Assembly (NCBI RefSeq): GCF_024397915.1
Contig: NZ_CP073347.1
Coordinates: 2,542,001 to 2,606,000 of the forward strand
DNA: 64,000 nt
Direction of reading: 5' to 3'
Origin: Marinobacterium rhizophilum
Lineage (GTDB): Bacteria; Pseudomonadota; Gammaproteobacteria; Pseudomonadales; Balneatricaceae
The translations under genes and the position numbers were made by a program. A model generated the notes under the pieces. The model ran no database searches. It saw only the letters and a list, made by a program, of their open reading frames with translations, and had not been told where the DNA came from. The stretch's first letter is position 1. The number at the start of each line of letters is the position of its first letter. This document shows, piece by piece, positions 42,778-52,520 of this stretch.

Positions 42778-44688
42778 TTAATGCAGCTGCGCCGGCTTGT
42801 GCAGGGCATCGCGGATATCGTGCTGGGGCTGATAGCCGCTGACATGGCGCAGCAGCAGGGCGCGGATGCCCTCGCAGTCGTAAGCGTCACAGCAGGCCTC
42901 TATCTGTTGCAGCACCGGCTGCAGCTGCGCGAGCGAGAGCCTTTCCTCGCTGGCCTTCATGATCATCGGGTGGGGTGTACCGGTAACATCCTCGCCGATC
43001 AGCAGCTCCTCGTAGAGCTTTTCGCCATCACGCAGGCCGGTGTATTCAATGCCGATATCGCCACCGGGGCAGGCCTTGTCATTGACCGAAAAGCCCGCCA
43101 GGCGAATCATCTGCTCCGCCATCTCGCGAATTTTCACCGGTTTTCCCATATCCAGCACAAAGACATCGCCGGACTGCGCCATGGCACCGGCCTGGATCAC
43201 CAGCGCCGCGGCTTCGGGGATGGTCATGAAGTAGCGCGTCATTTCCGGGTGCGTCACGGTGACCGGGCCGCCGGCGACGATCTGCTGGCGAAACAGCGGA
43301 ATAACCGAACCGGAGGAGCCCAGCACATTGCCAAAGCGCACGATGGCAAAACGCGTGCCGTGGCCGGGCTCCGCAGCCAGTGCCTGCAGCACCAGCTCGG
43401 CGCAGCGCTTGGTAGCACCCATGACGTTGGTCGGGCGCACGGCCTTGTCCGATGAAATCAGCACGAAGTTTTTCACCCCCGTGGCCTGCGCCGCCTGCGC
43501 CACCGCACGGGTGCCGAGCAGGTTGTTGCGCACCCCCACCACCATGTTGCGCTCGACGATCGGTACATGCTTGTAGGCCGCCGCATGGTAGAGGGTGGCC
43601 ACCTGGTAGTGGCGCAGCGTGCGCTCGAGCAGCGGCTGCTCGATCACCGAACCCAGCACGCCCACCAGTTCCACGCCGCCTGCGACACAGAGCGGTGTGA
43701 GTTCCTGCTCGATCTGGTAGAGGGCGTATTCGGAGCTGTCGAACAGCACCAGGCGCCGGGGTTGCTGGCTGACGATCTGACGGCACAGCTCCGCGCCTAT
43801 CGAGCCGCCGGCGCCGGTCACCATCACCACCTGGGCATGGATATTGGCGGCCATCAGCTGCGGATAGGGCGCGACCTCCTCCCGCCCCAGCACGTCGGCA
43901 ATCTCGATTTCCCGGATATCGCTCAGGGCCACCTTGCCGCTGGCAATATCCGACAGCCCTGGCAGCGTCAGCACCTTGACCGGCAGCGTCTCCAGCAATG
44001 TCAGCAATTCGCGCCGCCGTGACCGGTCCGCCGACGGCATGGCCAGCAGGACCTCGGCCACCTCGAAGCGGTCGATCAGCTGCTCCAGCTGCTGCGGCGG
44101 ATAGATGACCAGCCCGTGCACTTCGAGCCCCGCCAGCGCCGGGTTGTCGTCGACAAAGGCCACGGCACTAAGCTCACTGGAGCTTTCCAGCGCGGTTGCG
44201 AGCTGTCGGCCGGCGGAGCCGGCGCCATAAATGATCACCCTGTCGGTGGTGGCAAGACGGTGCAGGCCACCGGGGAACTGCTGCAGCAGCAGCCAGCGCG
44301 CCAGCAGGCGGCTACCGCCAATCACCACCAGGGCGATAAACCAGTAAATCGGCAGTACTGAGCGCGGTACCCGCATGTCGAAGCCGATCAGGTAGGTTAC
44401 CGCCGCCCAGATCAGCACGAACAGCGATACCGCCTTGACCACGGTCCAGAGCGCATGCGGACCTATATAGCGCGTGACCGCACGGTACAGGCCCAGGCGA
44501 ACAAAAACCGGCAGGGCCACCAGCGGTGCGATCAGGTAGGCAGGCCAGTGGGCAAAGCCCATGGCATCCCATTCACCGTAGCGCAGCGCGAAGCTGAGCC
44601 AGCAGGTGATCACCAGCGCCAGCACGTCGAAAATCAGGAACACCAGTCGCTTCTGGTTACGCGATAGCGACAGCACTCGATTCAGCAT
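42778..44688 (-). CDS. wbpM: Membrane-anchored nucleotide-sugar 4,6-dehydratase (WbpM/FlaA1 family)
   Basis: Makes UDP-4-keto-6-deoxy sugars from UDP-GlcNAc, typically for UDP-QuiNAc/FucNAc-type initiating sugars. 636 residues: four membrane helices (about 15-125), a CoA-binding-like Rossmann domain (VIIYGAGSAGRQLATAL) and a C-terminal SDR dehydratase domain (VMVTGAGGSIGAELCRQI, VLISSDKAVRPTNVMGATKR). In the SDR motif the usual YxxxK Tyr is replaced by Met (MGATK), as in WbpM and FlaA1-type enzymes. Last gene of the leftward polysaccharide locus. Confidence 0.93.
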   Translation of the reverse strand: MLNRVLSLSRNQKRLVFLIFDVLALVITCWLSFALRYGEWDAMGFAHWPAYLIAPLVALPVFVRLGLYRAVTRYIGPHALWTVVKAVSLFVLIWAAVTYLIGFDMRVPRSVLPIYWFIALVVIGGSRLLARWLLLQQFPGGLHRLATTDRVIIYGAGSAGRQLATALESSSELSAVAFVDDNPALAGLEVHGLVIYPPQQLEQLIDRFEVAEVLLAMPSADRSRRRELLTLLETLPVKVLTLPGLSDIASGKVALSDIREIEIADVLGREEVAPYPQLMAANIHAQVVMVTGAGGSIGAELCRQIVSQQPRRLVLFDSSEYALYQIEQELTPLCVAGGVELVGVLGSVIEQPLLERTLRHYQVATLYHAAAYKHVPIVERNMVVGVRNNLLGTRAVAQAAQATGVKNFVLISSDKAVRPTNVMGATKRCAELVLQALAAEPGHGTRFAIVRFGNVLGSSGSVIPLFRQQIVAGGPVTVTHPEMTRYFMTIPEAAALVIQAGAMAQSGDVFVLDMGKPVKIREMAEQMIRLAGFSVNDKACPGGDIGIEYTGLRDGEKLYEELLIGEDVTGTPHPMIMKASEERLSLAQLQPVLQQIEACCDAYDCEGIRALLLRHVSGYQPQHDIRDALHKPAQLH

Positions 44689-44821
44689 CTAGTCGTCCTT
44701 CGTGCCTCTGACTGACAGGTGATGGATAACGGCTTGCCGCTCCACTGTACAGGCGCGCGCAGTCCGCCGACTCCATGGCGCCGCAGTGCGCCTGGCACGA
44801 CGTAGCGCCCCTGTTTGCAAC

Positions 44822-46726
44822 TCAGTGCCTGACCTTCTTCGCCGCCTTCTTGAGCCAGTCCAGTGCACCCTCGGTTGCCTCCCAGGTTGGCCGCATGGCA
44901 TCGCGGTACAACCAGGCCTGATCCTCGCCGCCAACGGTTACGCCAAATTCATGCAGTTCGGGCTGGCGAATACGCTTGAGACACAGGTAACGCGCAACAT
45001 GGGGCAGATCAGCCTGGGCTTCGCGCAGCTGCGATTCCGCACCCGCAAGGTCGCCTGTGCGAAACAGCGCCAGAACCTCGCCATAACGGGTCTGGGGCGC
45101 GATATCACCGGCATAGCGCTGCGCCAGTGCCAGGGCATCGGCATCGCGCCCGGCCATCAGGTAGCCGTCCATCAGCTCCAGCCGCAGGCCCTGGTTATCC
45201 GCCGGATTCAGCCGCAGTATCCACTCACTCAGTTCCAGCGCGTCGCTGCTGCGCCCGCTTTCCTTGAGCAGTGATACCAGCCGCATCAGGGATCGCAGCG
45301 CCGGCCGGTTTTCCAGTACCAGCCAGGGCAGCTGCGTCCCCTCGGGAAGGGCCGCACGAATGATGGCACGACTGCGGCGCAGTACCCGCTCAAGCAGTTG
45401 CTGTGCCGCCGGATCCCCCCAGAACTGTTCGTCGAGCAACAGGGCTCCCAGGTCATCCAGCACATCAAGATCATCCCAGGCCGCCGGGTACCGGCTCAGC
45501 ACACCCATCCAGCGGTCGAACAGCTCGGGCTCCCAGGGGTCGAACTCGCTGCTGTTCTGGGTGCTGATGCCAAAGGCCGGAACCAGCGGACACACCTTGG
45601 CCCAGCGGGATCGCACGGACTTCAACCCGGTCGGCGCATTCAGCGTGGCCGCCGCAGCCGGGTTGCCGTCCTCATCTTCCAGCTCCAGCGCCTCAAGCAG
45701 ATACTCCGGCACGGGCCGGGCCTGCTGCTGTTCGATCCAGCGGTGCAGCTCCAGCAGCTCCTCGGCACCGGAGAGCTCCAGCATCATGCCCACAGGATCC
45801 TCCGTAAACCCCTTGAGCAATTCAACCTGGGGATCATCCCTGAGCAGGCCTGTGCGCAACAGCTGGCGGCGCCAGAACTCGGCCCGCGGCGGAATCTCAT
45901 TCAGGCGGCCACCGGCCATCAGCAGCTGGATTTCCAGCACACCCAGGCTATCGCTGTGGGGCGTATCGCGCTGCGCCTTCTGAAACGCCTGCCAGGCCGC
46001 CTGGTCGTCGCCCTCATCCATCAGAATACAGGCCAGCCGCTGCCAGGCACCACCACGCAGCACCGATTTGGGCGCCTGCTCAACCAGGGCCTCCAGCAGC
46101 AGCCGCTTCTTGCGATGGAAGCCCAGCGCATCGTAACAGTTGCACAGCAGATTCAGGGCGTAGTCGTGCAGCCCGCTGGATTTGGCCGCATTCTCCACCG
46201 CCACCATGGGCTCCAGCAGGGCGGCGGACTTGCGGAACTGCTCCCGGTCGAACAGCTCGATGGCGGCCTCGAGCAGCCCTTCCAGGGGTACCTGGCGGCT
46301 GGCGACAGCCTTGCCCAGCAGCCCGAACTCCTGCAGTGCCGGAATCGCAAACACCCATACCTGCTCACTTTCCAGGGTCAGGGAAAAATTGCCCATCAGG
46401 CGCTGGCAGCACTGCTTGAACTTGCTGCCTGAACCGCAGGCACAGGGGTCGTTGGGCTTGAGTTTTGGCAGCGGGCGGGGTTTGAAGTGATTGCCCGGCA
46501 AGGGCATGTACTTCCAGATTTCCCGCGCCAGATGGCCCGTCAGCGCCTGCACGGTGCCGGGCGCCAGGCCCTCATCGAACATGCTTTCGTCACAGTAGCG
46601 ATCAAAATTGTCGCGCAGCCAGCGGCTGAAGGATCCAAAGCGTTCGTCGCGGAAAATCTCGCGTGCTGCATCCTGCAGCAGCGCTTCAAGCTGTAAGGGT
46701 TCATCAACGGGCTCAAAAGGATGCAC
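44822..46726 (-). CDS. SEC-C motif protein of unknown function
   Basis: 634 residues from the GTG at 46726; the open frame upstream has no family look. An N-terminal region (about 1-75) leads into a zinc-binding SEC-C motif (NDPCACGSGSKFKQCC) near residue 90, the metal site known from SecA tails. The rest is long and helical with TPR-like spacing (for example DQAAWQAFQKAQRD, AGRDADALALAQRYAGD). No enzyme motifs. It lies between wbpL-like and wbpM-like genes on the same strand, but there is no obvious link to polysaccharide synthesis. The start is uncertain. Confidence 0.7.
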   Translation of the reverse strand: MHPFEPVDEPLQLEALLQDAAREIFRDERFGSFSRWLRDNFDRYCDESMFDEGLAPGTVQALTGHLAREIWKYMPLPGNHFKPRPLPKLKPNDPCACGSGSKFKQCCQRLMGNFSLTLESEQVWVFAIPALQEFGLLGKAVASRQVPLEGLLEAAIELFDREQFRKSAALLEPMVAVENAAKSSGLHDYALNLLCNCYDALGFHRKKRLLLEALVEQAPKSVLRGGAWQRLACILMDEGDDQAAWQAFQKAQRDTPHSDSLGVLEIQLLMAGGRLNEIPPRAEFWRRQLLRTGLLRDDPQVELLKGFTEDPVGMMLELSGAEELLELHRWIEQQQARPVPEYLLEALELEDEDGNPAAAATLNAPTGLKSVRSRWAKVCPLVPAFGISTQNSSEFDPWEPELFDRWMGVLSRYPAAWDDLDVLDDLGALLLDEQFWGDPAAQQLLERVLRRSRAIIRAALPEGTQLPWLVLENRPALRSLMRLVSLLKESGRSSDALELSEWILRLNPADNQGLRLELMDGYLMAGRDADALALAQRYAGDIAPQTRYGEVLALFRTGDLAGAESQLREAQADLPHVARYLCLKRIRQPELHEFGVTVGGEDQAWLYRDAMRPTWEATEGALDWLKKAAKKVRH

Positions 46727-46799
46727 GGCTAACCTTCGGTAGTATAAAAATAGAGGCGGACGCCAGCATAACCACTGCACGCTGGCGACGCAAAGGCAT

Positions 46800-47870
46800 T
46801 CAGGGGCCCGTCGTCTGCTTGGGCGGATTAGGGGTGGATACGGCAGGATCAGCGACCCCGGCCCTGAGGCAGAGCGCCAGAAAAATGAGGGGGGCATAGG
46901 CCAGCACCAGGCCGAACACGGGCGCCAGCATGCCGAGCACCGCTAAGGAGGCCAGCGGCAATAGCCAGCAGAGGTTGATCGCCAGAACAGACAGCGTAAC
47001 GGCGCTGTGGCTGGCGCAGCGACGCGCCGCCTGCTGATAGGCGTGACTGCAGTGTGCCTGGGCCAGGTGCTGCCCGCGCACAAGCCGTCGCAGCAGGGTG
47101 ACACTGGCATCACAGACGAACACCGCCAGCAGTATCAGCCAGCCGGCAAAAAGCAGCAGCGACTGATGCGCCGCCAGCACCGACAGCAGCCCGAGCATCA
47201 GGCCGATAAAGCCGCTGCCGGCATCTCCCATAAAGATCCGCGCAGGCGGCCAGTTCCAGCACAGGAATCCCAGCGACGCTGCCGCCAGCAAGGCCGGTGG
47301 CAATAGTTCAACCGGCGCAACGCCGGCCAGCCAGCCCAACCAGCAGGCCCCGGCGCAGACGCTAACCACCTCAACCCCGGCGATGCCGTCGATACCATCC
47401 ATAAAATTATACAGATTCAGCAGCCAGACCAGACAGAGCAGGCCCAGGCAAAAGCCCGGTACCCCCGGCTCCAGCACCACACCAAAGAGCTCGAAAGATG
47501 GCAAACCTCCGAGCCAGGCCAGCCCCCAGCCTGCGGCAACAAAGTGCACCAGCAGCCGCCAGCGCGCCGCCACATGGCCGCGATCATCAAACCAGCCAAC
47601 AGCGGCCACCAGAACACCGGCCCCGGCGAGAGCCGTGAACACCGACCCTGCCATCAACCCCTGCCTATACAGCCACACAAGCCCGGCCAACGTCACCAGC
47701 ACAATCGCCAGACCGCCACCACGCGGCGTCGGCAACGAGTGGGAGCTGCGCGCATTGGGCACATCCAGCATGCCGCCGGCCAGTGCATAGCGCCTGACCA
47801 GCCCGGTCAGCAGCGCAGATACAGCCAGTGCCAGCCCGAGCCAGGCGATCATCAAGGCCGATTCAGCCAT
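46800..47870 (-). CDS. wbpL: Undecaprenyl-phosphate sugar-1-phosphate transferase (WecA/WbpL family)
   Basis: Polytopic membrane enzyme that starts repeat-unit synthesis by loading the first sugar phosphate on undecaprenyl phosphate. 356 residues from the ATG at 47870, with about 11 membrane segments. WecA-family motifs: VPNARSSHSLPTPRGGGLA, VGWFDDRG (Asp-Asp), NLYNFMDGIDGIAG and the cytosolic IFMGDAGSGFIG. It overlaps the epimerase gene by eight bases. Pairing with the wbpV-like and wbpM-like genes supports the WbpL identity; the exact sugar is unknown. Confidence 0.92.
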   Translation of the reverse strand: MAESALMIAWLGLALAVSALLTGLVRRYALAGGMLDVPNARSSHSLPTPRGGGLAIVLVTLAGLVWLYRQGLMAGSVFTALAGAGVLVAAVGWFDDRGHVAARWRLLVHFVAAGWGLAWLGGLPSFELFGVVLEPGVPGFCLGLLCLVWLLNLYNFMDGIDGIAGVEVVSVCAGACWLGWLAGVAPVELLPPALLAAASLGFLCWNWPPARIFMGDAGSGFIGLMLGLLSVLAAHQSLLLFAGWLILLAVFVCDASVTLLRRLVRGQHLAQAHCSHAYQQAARRCASHSAVTLSVLAINLCWLLPLASLAVLGMLAPVFGLVLAYAPLIFLALCLRAGVADPAVSTPNPPKQTTGP

Positions 47871-48972
47871 CCCCGGACTTCCCCGGCTTGAATCCTGTGG
47901 GAGCGGCGCCTGTGGGAACAGCATCCGTGGGAGCGTCGCACCCCGAGGGCATTTCACCACCGCCGCGAATGTCGGGGCAACTCTGCTGATGCGCGCCGCC
48001 AAGCCTGCGTGCCATAAAATCGTCCACGGTCTTTTGAATCTCCTCCTCCACCGAAACGGCCGGCTTCCAGCCAAGTGTATCCATGGTATGGCTGATATCC
48101 ACCTGCAGGGAGTCGCACAACCTGGCCACCACACTGCCGCGCCCAACCCATGCTGCCGATTTACGTAATACAGACACAGGCAACGGAAAAAACCGGGGAC
48201 TCTTTCCCATCGCCCGGCTGACAGTGCTAATTAATTCAGGTGTCGACAGATCATGATTGTCGGAGACCATAAAGGTCTGATTCGCCGCGGCAGGTTGATC
48301 GATGCAGGTGATGATCAGATCCACCAGGTTATCCAGCCCCACCAGGCTGCGGCGGTTATCCACAGACCCCAGCGGCAACGGTAGTCCTCGTGCCACCAGA
48401 CGCAGCAAGGCATTGAAGTTGGCCTTCACACCCGGCCCGTACACCAGCGGTGGCCGGATAATCACCACCTCCATCCCGGTTTCCCGCGCCAGCGCCCGCA
48501 ACCCCTGCTCGGCTTCCCATTTGGACAGTGCGTAAGGGTCGGTGGGCGCGCATAGATCATTGGCGGTAAAGGGCTGGCCTGGCAAAGTCAACTCACCATT
48601 GACCTTGATGGAGCTCAGGAAGGTAAATCGCCTGACACCGGCCTCGGCCGCCTGGCGGGCAAGATTCAGCGTCGCCGTGGTATTAACCGCCCGAAAGGCC
48701 TCAAGCAGATCCACCGCCTTGTCGTCCATCACATGCACACGGGCGGCGCAGTGAATGATGACATCCACCTTTTCGAGCACAGCAGACAACGCAGACCCTC
48801 GCTGTACATCGCACAGATTAAAATTCAGCGACTCGGCGCGGCTACCAATCGCCTGCGAGCGAGAACCTGCAATGACACTTATCCCAGACTCCGTGAGCAA
48901 ACGCTCGCACAGTGCCATACCCAGAAACCCGGAGCTGCCGGTAACAAATACAGTATCGGAGTCAGCAGGCAT
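47863..48972 (-). CDS. NAD-dependent nucleotide-sugar epimerase (WbpV-like SDR)
   Basis: Short-chain dehydrogenase/epimerase acting on a UDP-sugar, likely a 4-keto or C4 epimerisation step for the first repeat-unit sugar. 369 residues. NAD motif FVTGSSGFLGMALCERL, active site Ser in FLSSIKVNG and YALSKWEAE (Tyr-x-x-x-Lys). It ends about 40 residues beyond the usual family end; that tail contains three five-residue repeats (DAPTD, AVPTG, AAPTG) from a 15-bp tandem repeat (47894-47938). Specific substrate not determinable. Confidence 0.88.
   Translation of the reverse strand: MPADSDTVFVTGSSGFLGMALCERLLTESGISVIAGSRSQAIGSRAESLNFNLCDVQRGSALSAVLEKVDVIIHCAARVHVMDDKAVDLLEAFRAVNTTATLNLARQAAEAGVRRFTFLSSIKVNGELTLPGQPFTANDLCAPTDPYALSKWEAEQGLRALARETGMEVVIIRPPLVYGPGVKANFNALLRLVARGLPLPLGSVDNRRSLVGLDNLVDLIITCIDQPAAANQTFMVSDNHDLSTPELISTVSRAMGKSPRFFPLPVSVLRKSAAWVGRGSVVARLCDSLQVDISHTMDTLGWKPAVSVEEEIQKTVDDFMARRLGGAHQQSCPDIRGGGEMPSGCDAPTDAVPTGAAPTGFKPGKSGDG
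47894..47938. repeat. 15-bp tandem repeat inside the epimerase gene
   Basis: Three units: CCTGTGGGAGCGGCG, CCTGTGGGAACAGCA, TCCGTGGGAGCGTCG. The GTGGGAGCG core resembles Pseudomonas-type REP sequence. It encodes the pentapeptide repeats of the C-terminal tail. Confidence 0.8.
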
Positions 48973-49041
48973 TAAACAATGCCCTGGGTGCTGTACCGGC
49001 CAGAGGCCAGATGCTGGCTTGGAGAAGCCTCATCGAAGTCG

Positions 49042-49821
49042 TCATGTTCGTAACCCCAGCTTCCTTGATCCAGAGCGTAAAAAATACTTCAGCATGCTGA
49101 CCATGAACCAGTAAAAATGACGGGAGAACAACCGCTTGTTGGCCTGCTGACAGAGATGCACCGCCTTGAGATGGGGCAGATATAGCACCTGATCGCCAAA
49201 CTCGTCCCGGGACCGGCGACAGATATCCACATCTTCCAGGTACATGAAAAAGCGTTCATCAAATCCATTCAGCTGTTGATACAACTCAGCTTTAAACAGC
49301 AAAAAGGCTCCGGAAGCCCAGTCGACCAAAGTGGGTTCGTCGATTGCTGCCTTGTCGTAGGCGGCGGGATTCGAGCCCAGCAGAAATCCCCGCGCGAAAT
49401 CCAGCAGTGACGGGAAGCGTTTTATATTGAAGTCTGGCCGGCTTAGTTCCCGGTCCTGGAACAGATTAATGGTAACCAGCCTGGCGGCACACAGTTCAGC
49501 TGCGTTCACTGCCTCCAGAAGCACATCGGGGGTTATAACCAGATCCGGGTTATGCAAACAGAAGTAGTCACCCGGCTGCATCCCGAGTGTCGAGCGGCAA
49601 TATTCGAACACCGCATTGTTGTTGGCACCGAAACCCATTGGTGACGGCGAGGCCAGGTAATGCATTGAATAATCCGACGCGAAAGCTCGTAACTCGGCGC
49701 AGCCAAGGTTGTCCCGGAGTACGACCTCCCCGCCTTCTAAAGTGGCCAAGGCCTGCAGCTGATTATTTCGGCTAATCAGCGCCTCGTTCCCGTGGGATAC
49801 AACAGATACGTAAATCGTCAT
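49042..49821 (-). CDS. Family 2 glycosyltransferase (rhamnosyltransferase-like)
   Basis: 259 residues, GT-A fold: VSVVSHGNEALI at the N-terminus, NNNAVFEYCRST, then the DXD-like HNPDLVI and the acceptor-side LNGFDERFFMYLEDVDICRR, characteristic of GT2 enzymes near rhamnosyltransferases. It likely adds one sugar to the repeat unit at the cytoplasmic face. The ATG overlaps the stop of the upstream GT2 (ATGA). Linkage unknown. Confidence 0.88.
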   Translation of the reverse strand: MTIYVSVVSHGNEALISRNNQLQALATLEGGEVVLRDNLGCAELRAFASDYSMHYLASPSPMGFGANNNAVFEYCRSTLGMQPGDYFCLHNPDLVITPDVLLEAVNAAELCAARLVTINLFQDRELSRPDFNIKRFPSLLDFARGFLLGSNPAAYDKAAIDEPTLVDWASGAFLLFKAELYQQLNGFDERFFMYLEDVDICRRSRDEFGDQVLYLPHLKAVHLCQQANKRLFSRHFYWFMVSMLKYFLRSGSRKLGLRT

Positions 49822-50633
49822 AACCGACGCAGCCCACTCCGGCGAGTCACATTCGCATGAGCATGCTTAGCAAGAGACCACAGAATAAGAAAAGGTGAGA
49901 GAAAAATAAACAAAGGGGTTATTCTAAACAGACGTGCATATGCTTTTATTTCTCCCTTTCTCATATTCCACTTATGTTCACTTAATCCACCTTTACTTCC
50001 AACACTTCTATTGATACCAGCCAGAACCTGATCAACTTTGATCGCACCTTTAGGAAAAGCCAATCTCAGCCATAAATCATAATCCTCCGAATAACGCATA
50101 TCCTCTCTAAATTCTGCCTTATTTTTATTACGAATAATAACAGTCGGCGTATGTGCAGGATTACGAATCAAAAACTGATAAAAAGGTATTACATCTAGTG
50201 AAAAGTCGGCACTAAAAAATTTCTCTTCGATTTCACACCCAACACTAGAATCATGAAAAAACATATCGAAATCAGGGAATCGATCTATAGCGGACACCAT
50301 AATTTCAAGCTTCCTGGGATACCAAAAATCATCAGAGTCAAGGAAAGCCAGATATTTTCCTCTGGCCAGATGAATGCCTCTGTTTCTAGCTGAAGACACT
50401 CCCTGGTTATAATCAGATTCGACCAGCTTTACTTTATCCGAATTATAAATAAAATCACGAATCAGTGATCTAGAAGAATCAAGACTACCATCATCTACCA
50501 AAATCAGCTCAAAATTATCATAAGTTTGATTCAGACATGATCTGATGGTTCTATGTATCGTCGCTTCTGCATTATATACAGGAACAATAATACTAATTAG
50601 TGGAACTATGTTCGACACCAAACTAACATTCAA
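49818..50633 (-). CDS. Family 2 glycosyltransferase
   Basis: 271 residues, typical GT2: ISIIVPVYNAEATIHRTIRS, ILVDDGSLDSS, GVSSARNRGIHLARGKYLAF and the DXD in FLDSDDFWYPRKLE. C-terminal hydrophobic stretch (about 235-258) may associate with the membrane. Noticeably more AT-rich than the gmd/fcl/manC block, so probably acquired separately. Overlaps both neighbours by four bases. Confidence 0.9.
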   Translation of the reverse strand: MNVSLVSNIVPLISIIVPVYNAEATIHRTIRSCLNQTYDNFELILVDDGSLDSSRSLIRDFIYNSDKVKLVESDYNQGVSSARNRGIHLARGKYLAFLDSDDFWYPRKLEIMVSAIDRFPDFDMFFHDSSVGCEIEEKFFSADFSLDVIPFYQFLIRNPAHTPTVIIRNKNKAEFREDMRYSEDYDLWLRLAFPKGAIKVDQVLAGINRSVGSKGGLSEHKWNMRKGEIKAYARLFRITPLFIFLSPFLILWSLAKHAHANVTRRSGLRRL

Positions 50634-51379
50634 ACCTTGACCAGCCCCAACTTCAACAAAAAAATTTTGATATATAATTTCACATAGCCATAATACAGAG
50701 ATACAAAATTAAAAATCACAGGGACAGTATTATGTTCTGCTTTCGCCGCATAACGTTCATCTAATGCAGCACGACTCATATGGGAAACGCCTCCGACAGT
50801 CATGTTAGCCAACACAGTGTCGACAAAGCCAACATTCAAGGAGGCTCTCTTTCTCAACAATAATTCGTAGTCTCCTACTATTTTATATTTAATTCCGTAA
50901 AACCCAACCTCATTATAAAGCTTTCTATTATGGGCAGCCCCTGGGTGCGCAACATTCATTTCACGCCTGAATTTAGCCCAATTCCATTTTTCCCCCACCG
51001 TTCTAAGCTGCCGGCCCCGCTCGTCAACCAATGAAACCTTGCCACTGACGAAATCAAGATAATCATGAGAAACACAGTATTCTGCCAATGAATCCAAAGC
51101 ATTGGTAGCCAGATAATCATCAGCCCCAATGAAAATTATCCATTGGCCTTGCGCAAGGGCGATACCCTTATTCCAGGCGTCATAGATGCCTTTGTCCGGT
51201 TCACTGATCCACTTGCTGACAACTGGATGGGCTGCGATAACATCCACCGTGAGATCACGGCTTTTACCGTCAACCACGAGCACTTCGGCATTACGGAATT
51301 TCTGATCCGCAATTGAGTCAAGGCACCGTTTGACGCAACTTTCCACGTTATACGTAGCTATCACTATTGAGAATAGCAA
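50630..51379 (-). CDS. Family 2 glycosyltransferase
   Basis: 249 residues of the short WcaA/colanic-type GT2: FSIVIATYNVESCVKRCLDS, VLVVDGKSRDLT, SEPDKGIYDAWNKGIALAQG and the GADDYL DXD motif. The start is a TTG at 51379: an in-frame TAA lies two codons upstream, and AAGGA sits seven bases before the TTG. The nearby ATG is in a different frame. Overlaps the next gene by four bases. Confidence 0.88.
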   Translation of the reverse strand: MLFSIVIATYNVESCVKRCLDSIADQKFRNAEVLVVDGKSRDLTVDVIAAHPVVSKWISEPDKGIYDAWNKGIALAQGQWIIFIGADDYLATNALDSLAEYCVSHDYLDFVSGKVSLVDERGRQLRTVGEKWNWAKFRREMNVAHPGAAHNRKLYNEVGFYGIKYKIVGDYELLLRKRASLNVGFVDTVLANMTVGGVSHMSRAALDERYAAKAEHNTVPVIFNFVSLYYGYVKLYIKIFLLKLGLVKV

Positions 51380-51467
51380 GCATTAATCCTTGAAGTAATC
51401 TGAACAAGATCCAATTTAAAATTAGGCTGATGACAGATTCATCTAACCGATATCAATCTACTCGGGT

Positions 51468-52442
51468 TTACACTACTTTTTTGATATAAAAAGACCCAGG
51501 CTCTCGCTCTGGTTCCAGGAACGGCGCAACCAACTTAAGCTCACCGTAATAGTGATGATGCAGGTAATTCAACGCACCAATAACTTTCCAGGAATTGTTA
51601 TGTGATAGAAATACTTCCAGCAGGTACTGCTCGTTCCAAAATTTTATTTCACCTTCCATCCAGTTTGATGGATAATTTCTTGGTGAGAAAACATCATGAA
51701 CATGTACTATAACCCCCCGACCAAGAGTTGGAAGTAGTTCTAAATATTCGAAAAGAACATCCCCCTGCGGTCTTATAATATGTGATGAATCGATAAACAG
51801 AATATCGTTTTCAGCCAAGTCAGAGAAAAAACTTGGAGATAAATTCTCAACTTTATCTCTAACCACCTCTACACCGGCATCCTCAAGCCAGGGCATTTCA
51901 TAGGGTTCAATACACAGATGCTTGCAATTGTACTCAGGATTATCCTGAATATTTTTTAGTATGGCTTTGGCAACCATCAAGGTTGAATTCCCGCTCCCGA
52001 TTTCGTACACCCGTGAAGGTTTTATGTAACGAATTATTTGGTAAAGATACTCCGCATCGCCTGATTCAAAAGCGCCGTTTCCGAAATAGAACGTCTTATC
52101 GTCAATTTTAGAATTCGACAAGCCTTCGAGCTCATGTGAAAAAGACAAGTTATTTAAAAGATTCAACTGCTCTTCGATATTCCAGCTTATTCCACTTAAA
52201 GACCTACTATCTGAAAACGGTTGCCTTGGATTTCTGTGATCGAACTGCGGTTCGTAGTAGTGATTTCAAATAGGAAAAACACCAACGCTCAACAATGCCT
52301 TCTTTGAACAGGGTAAACGATGTACGCCTAAGCGACGCACAATCTTCAGTAACACTGCTGCAGGGTACACAAAAATTACCAAGATATAGTCCACTACTGG
52401 AAGCATACGAATAATAGCCTTTCTAAGGCTTAACTTAAACAT
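51468..52442 (-). pseudogene. SAM-dependent methyltransferase interrupted by an in-frame TGA
   Basis: A single uninterrupted frame of 325 codons from the ATG at 52442 reads as one protein except for a TGA at codon 59 (52268-52266). Before it: MFKLSLRKAIIRML, a membrane-like stretch, ALLSVGVFPI. After it: NHYYEPQFDHRNPR, the continuation expected in this family. The methyltransferase body has motif I VYEIGSGNSTLMVAK and IDSSHIIRPQGDV. No frameshift is needed. A shorter product could start at the TTG at 52166 (232 residues), but it would lack the conserved N-terminus. Probably recently inactivated; a sequencing error is possible. Confidence 0.8.
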
Positions 52443-52520
52443 TTAAAATATTCCTTTGAGAAGACGCGCCTGGCCAGAAAAATTGAAAACTGTCTTTCAC
52501 TTCGGATCAAACTAGAGGAC

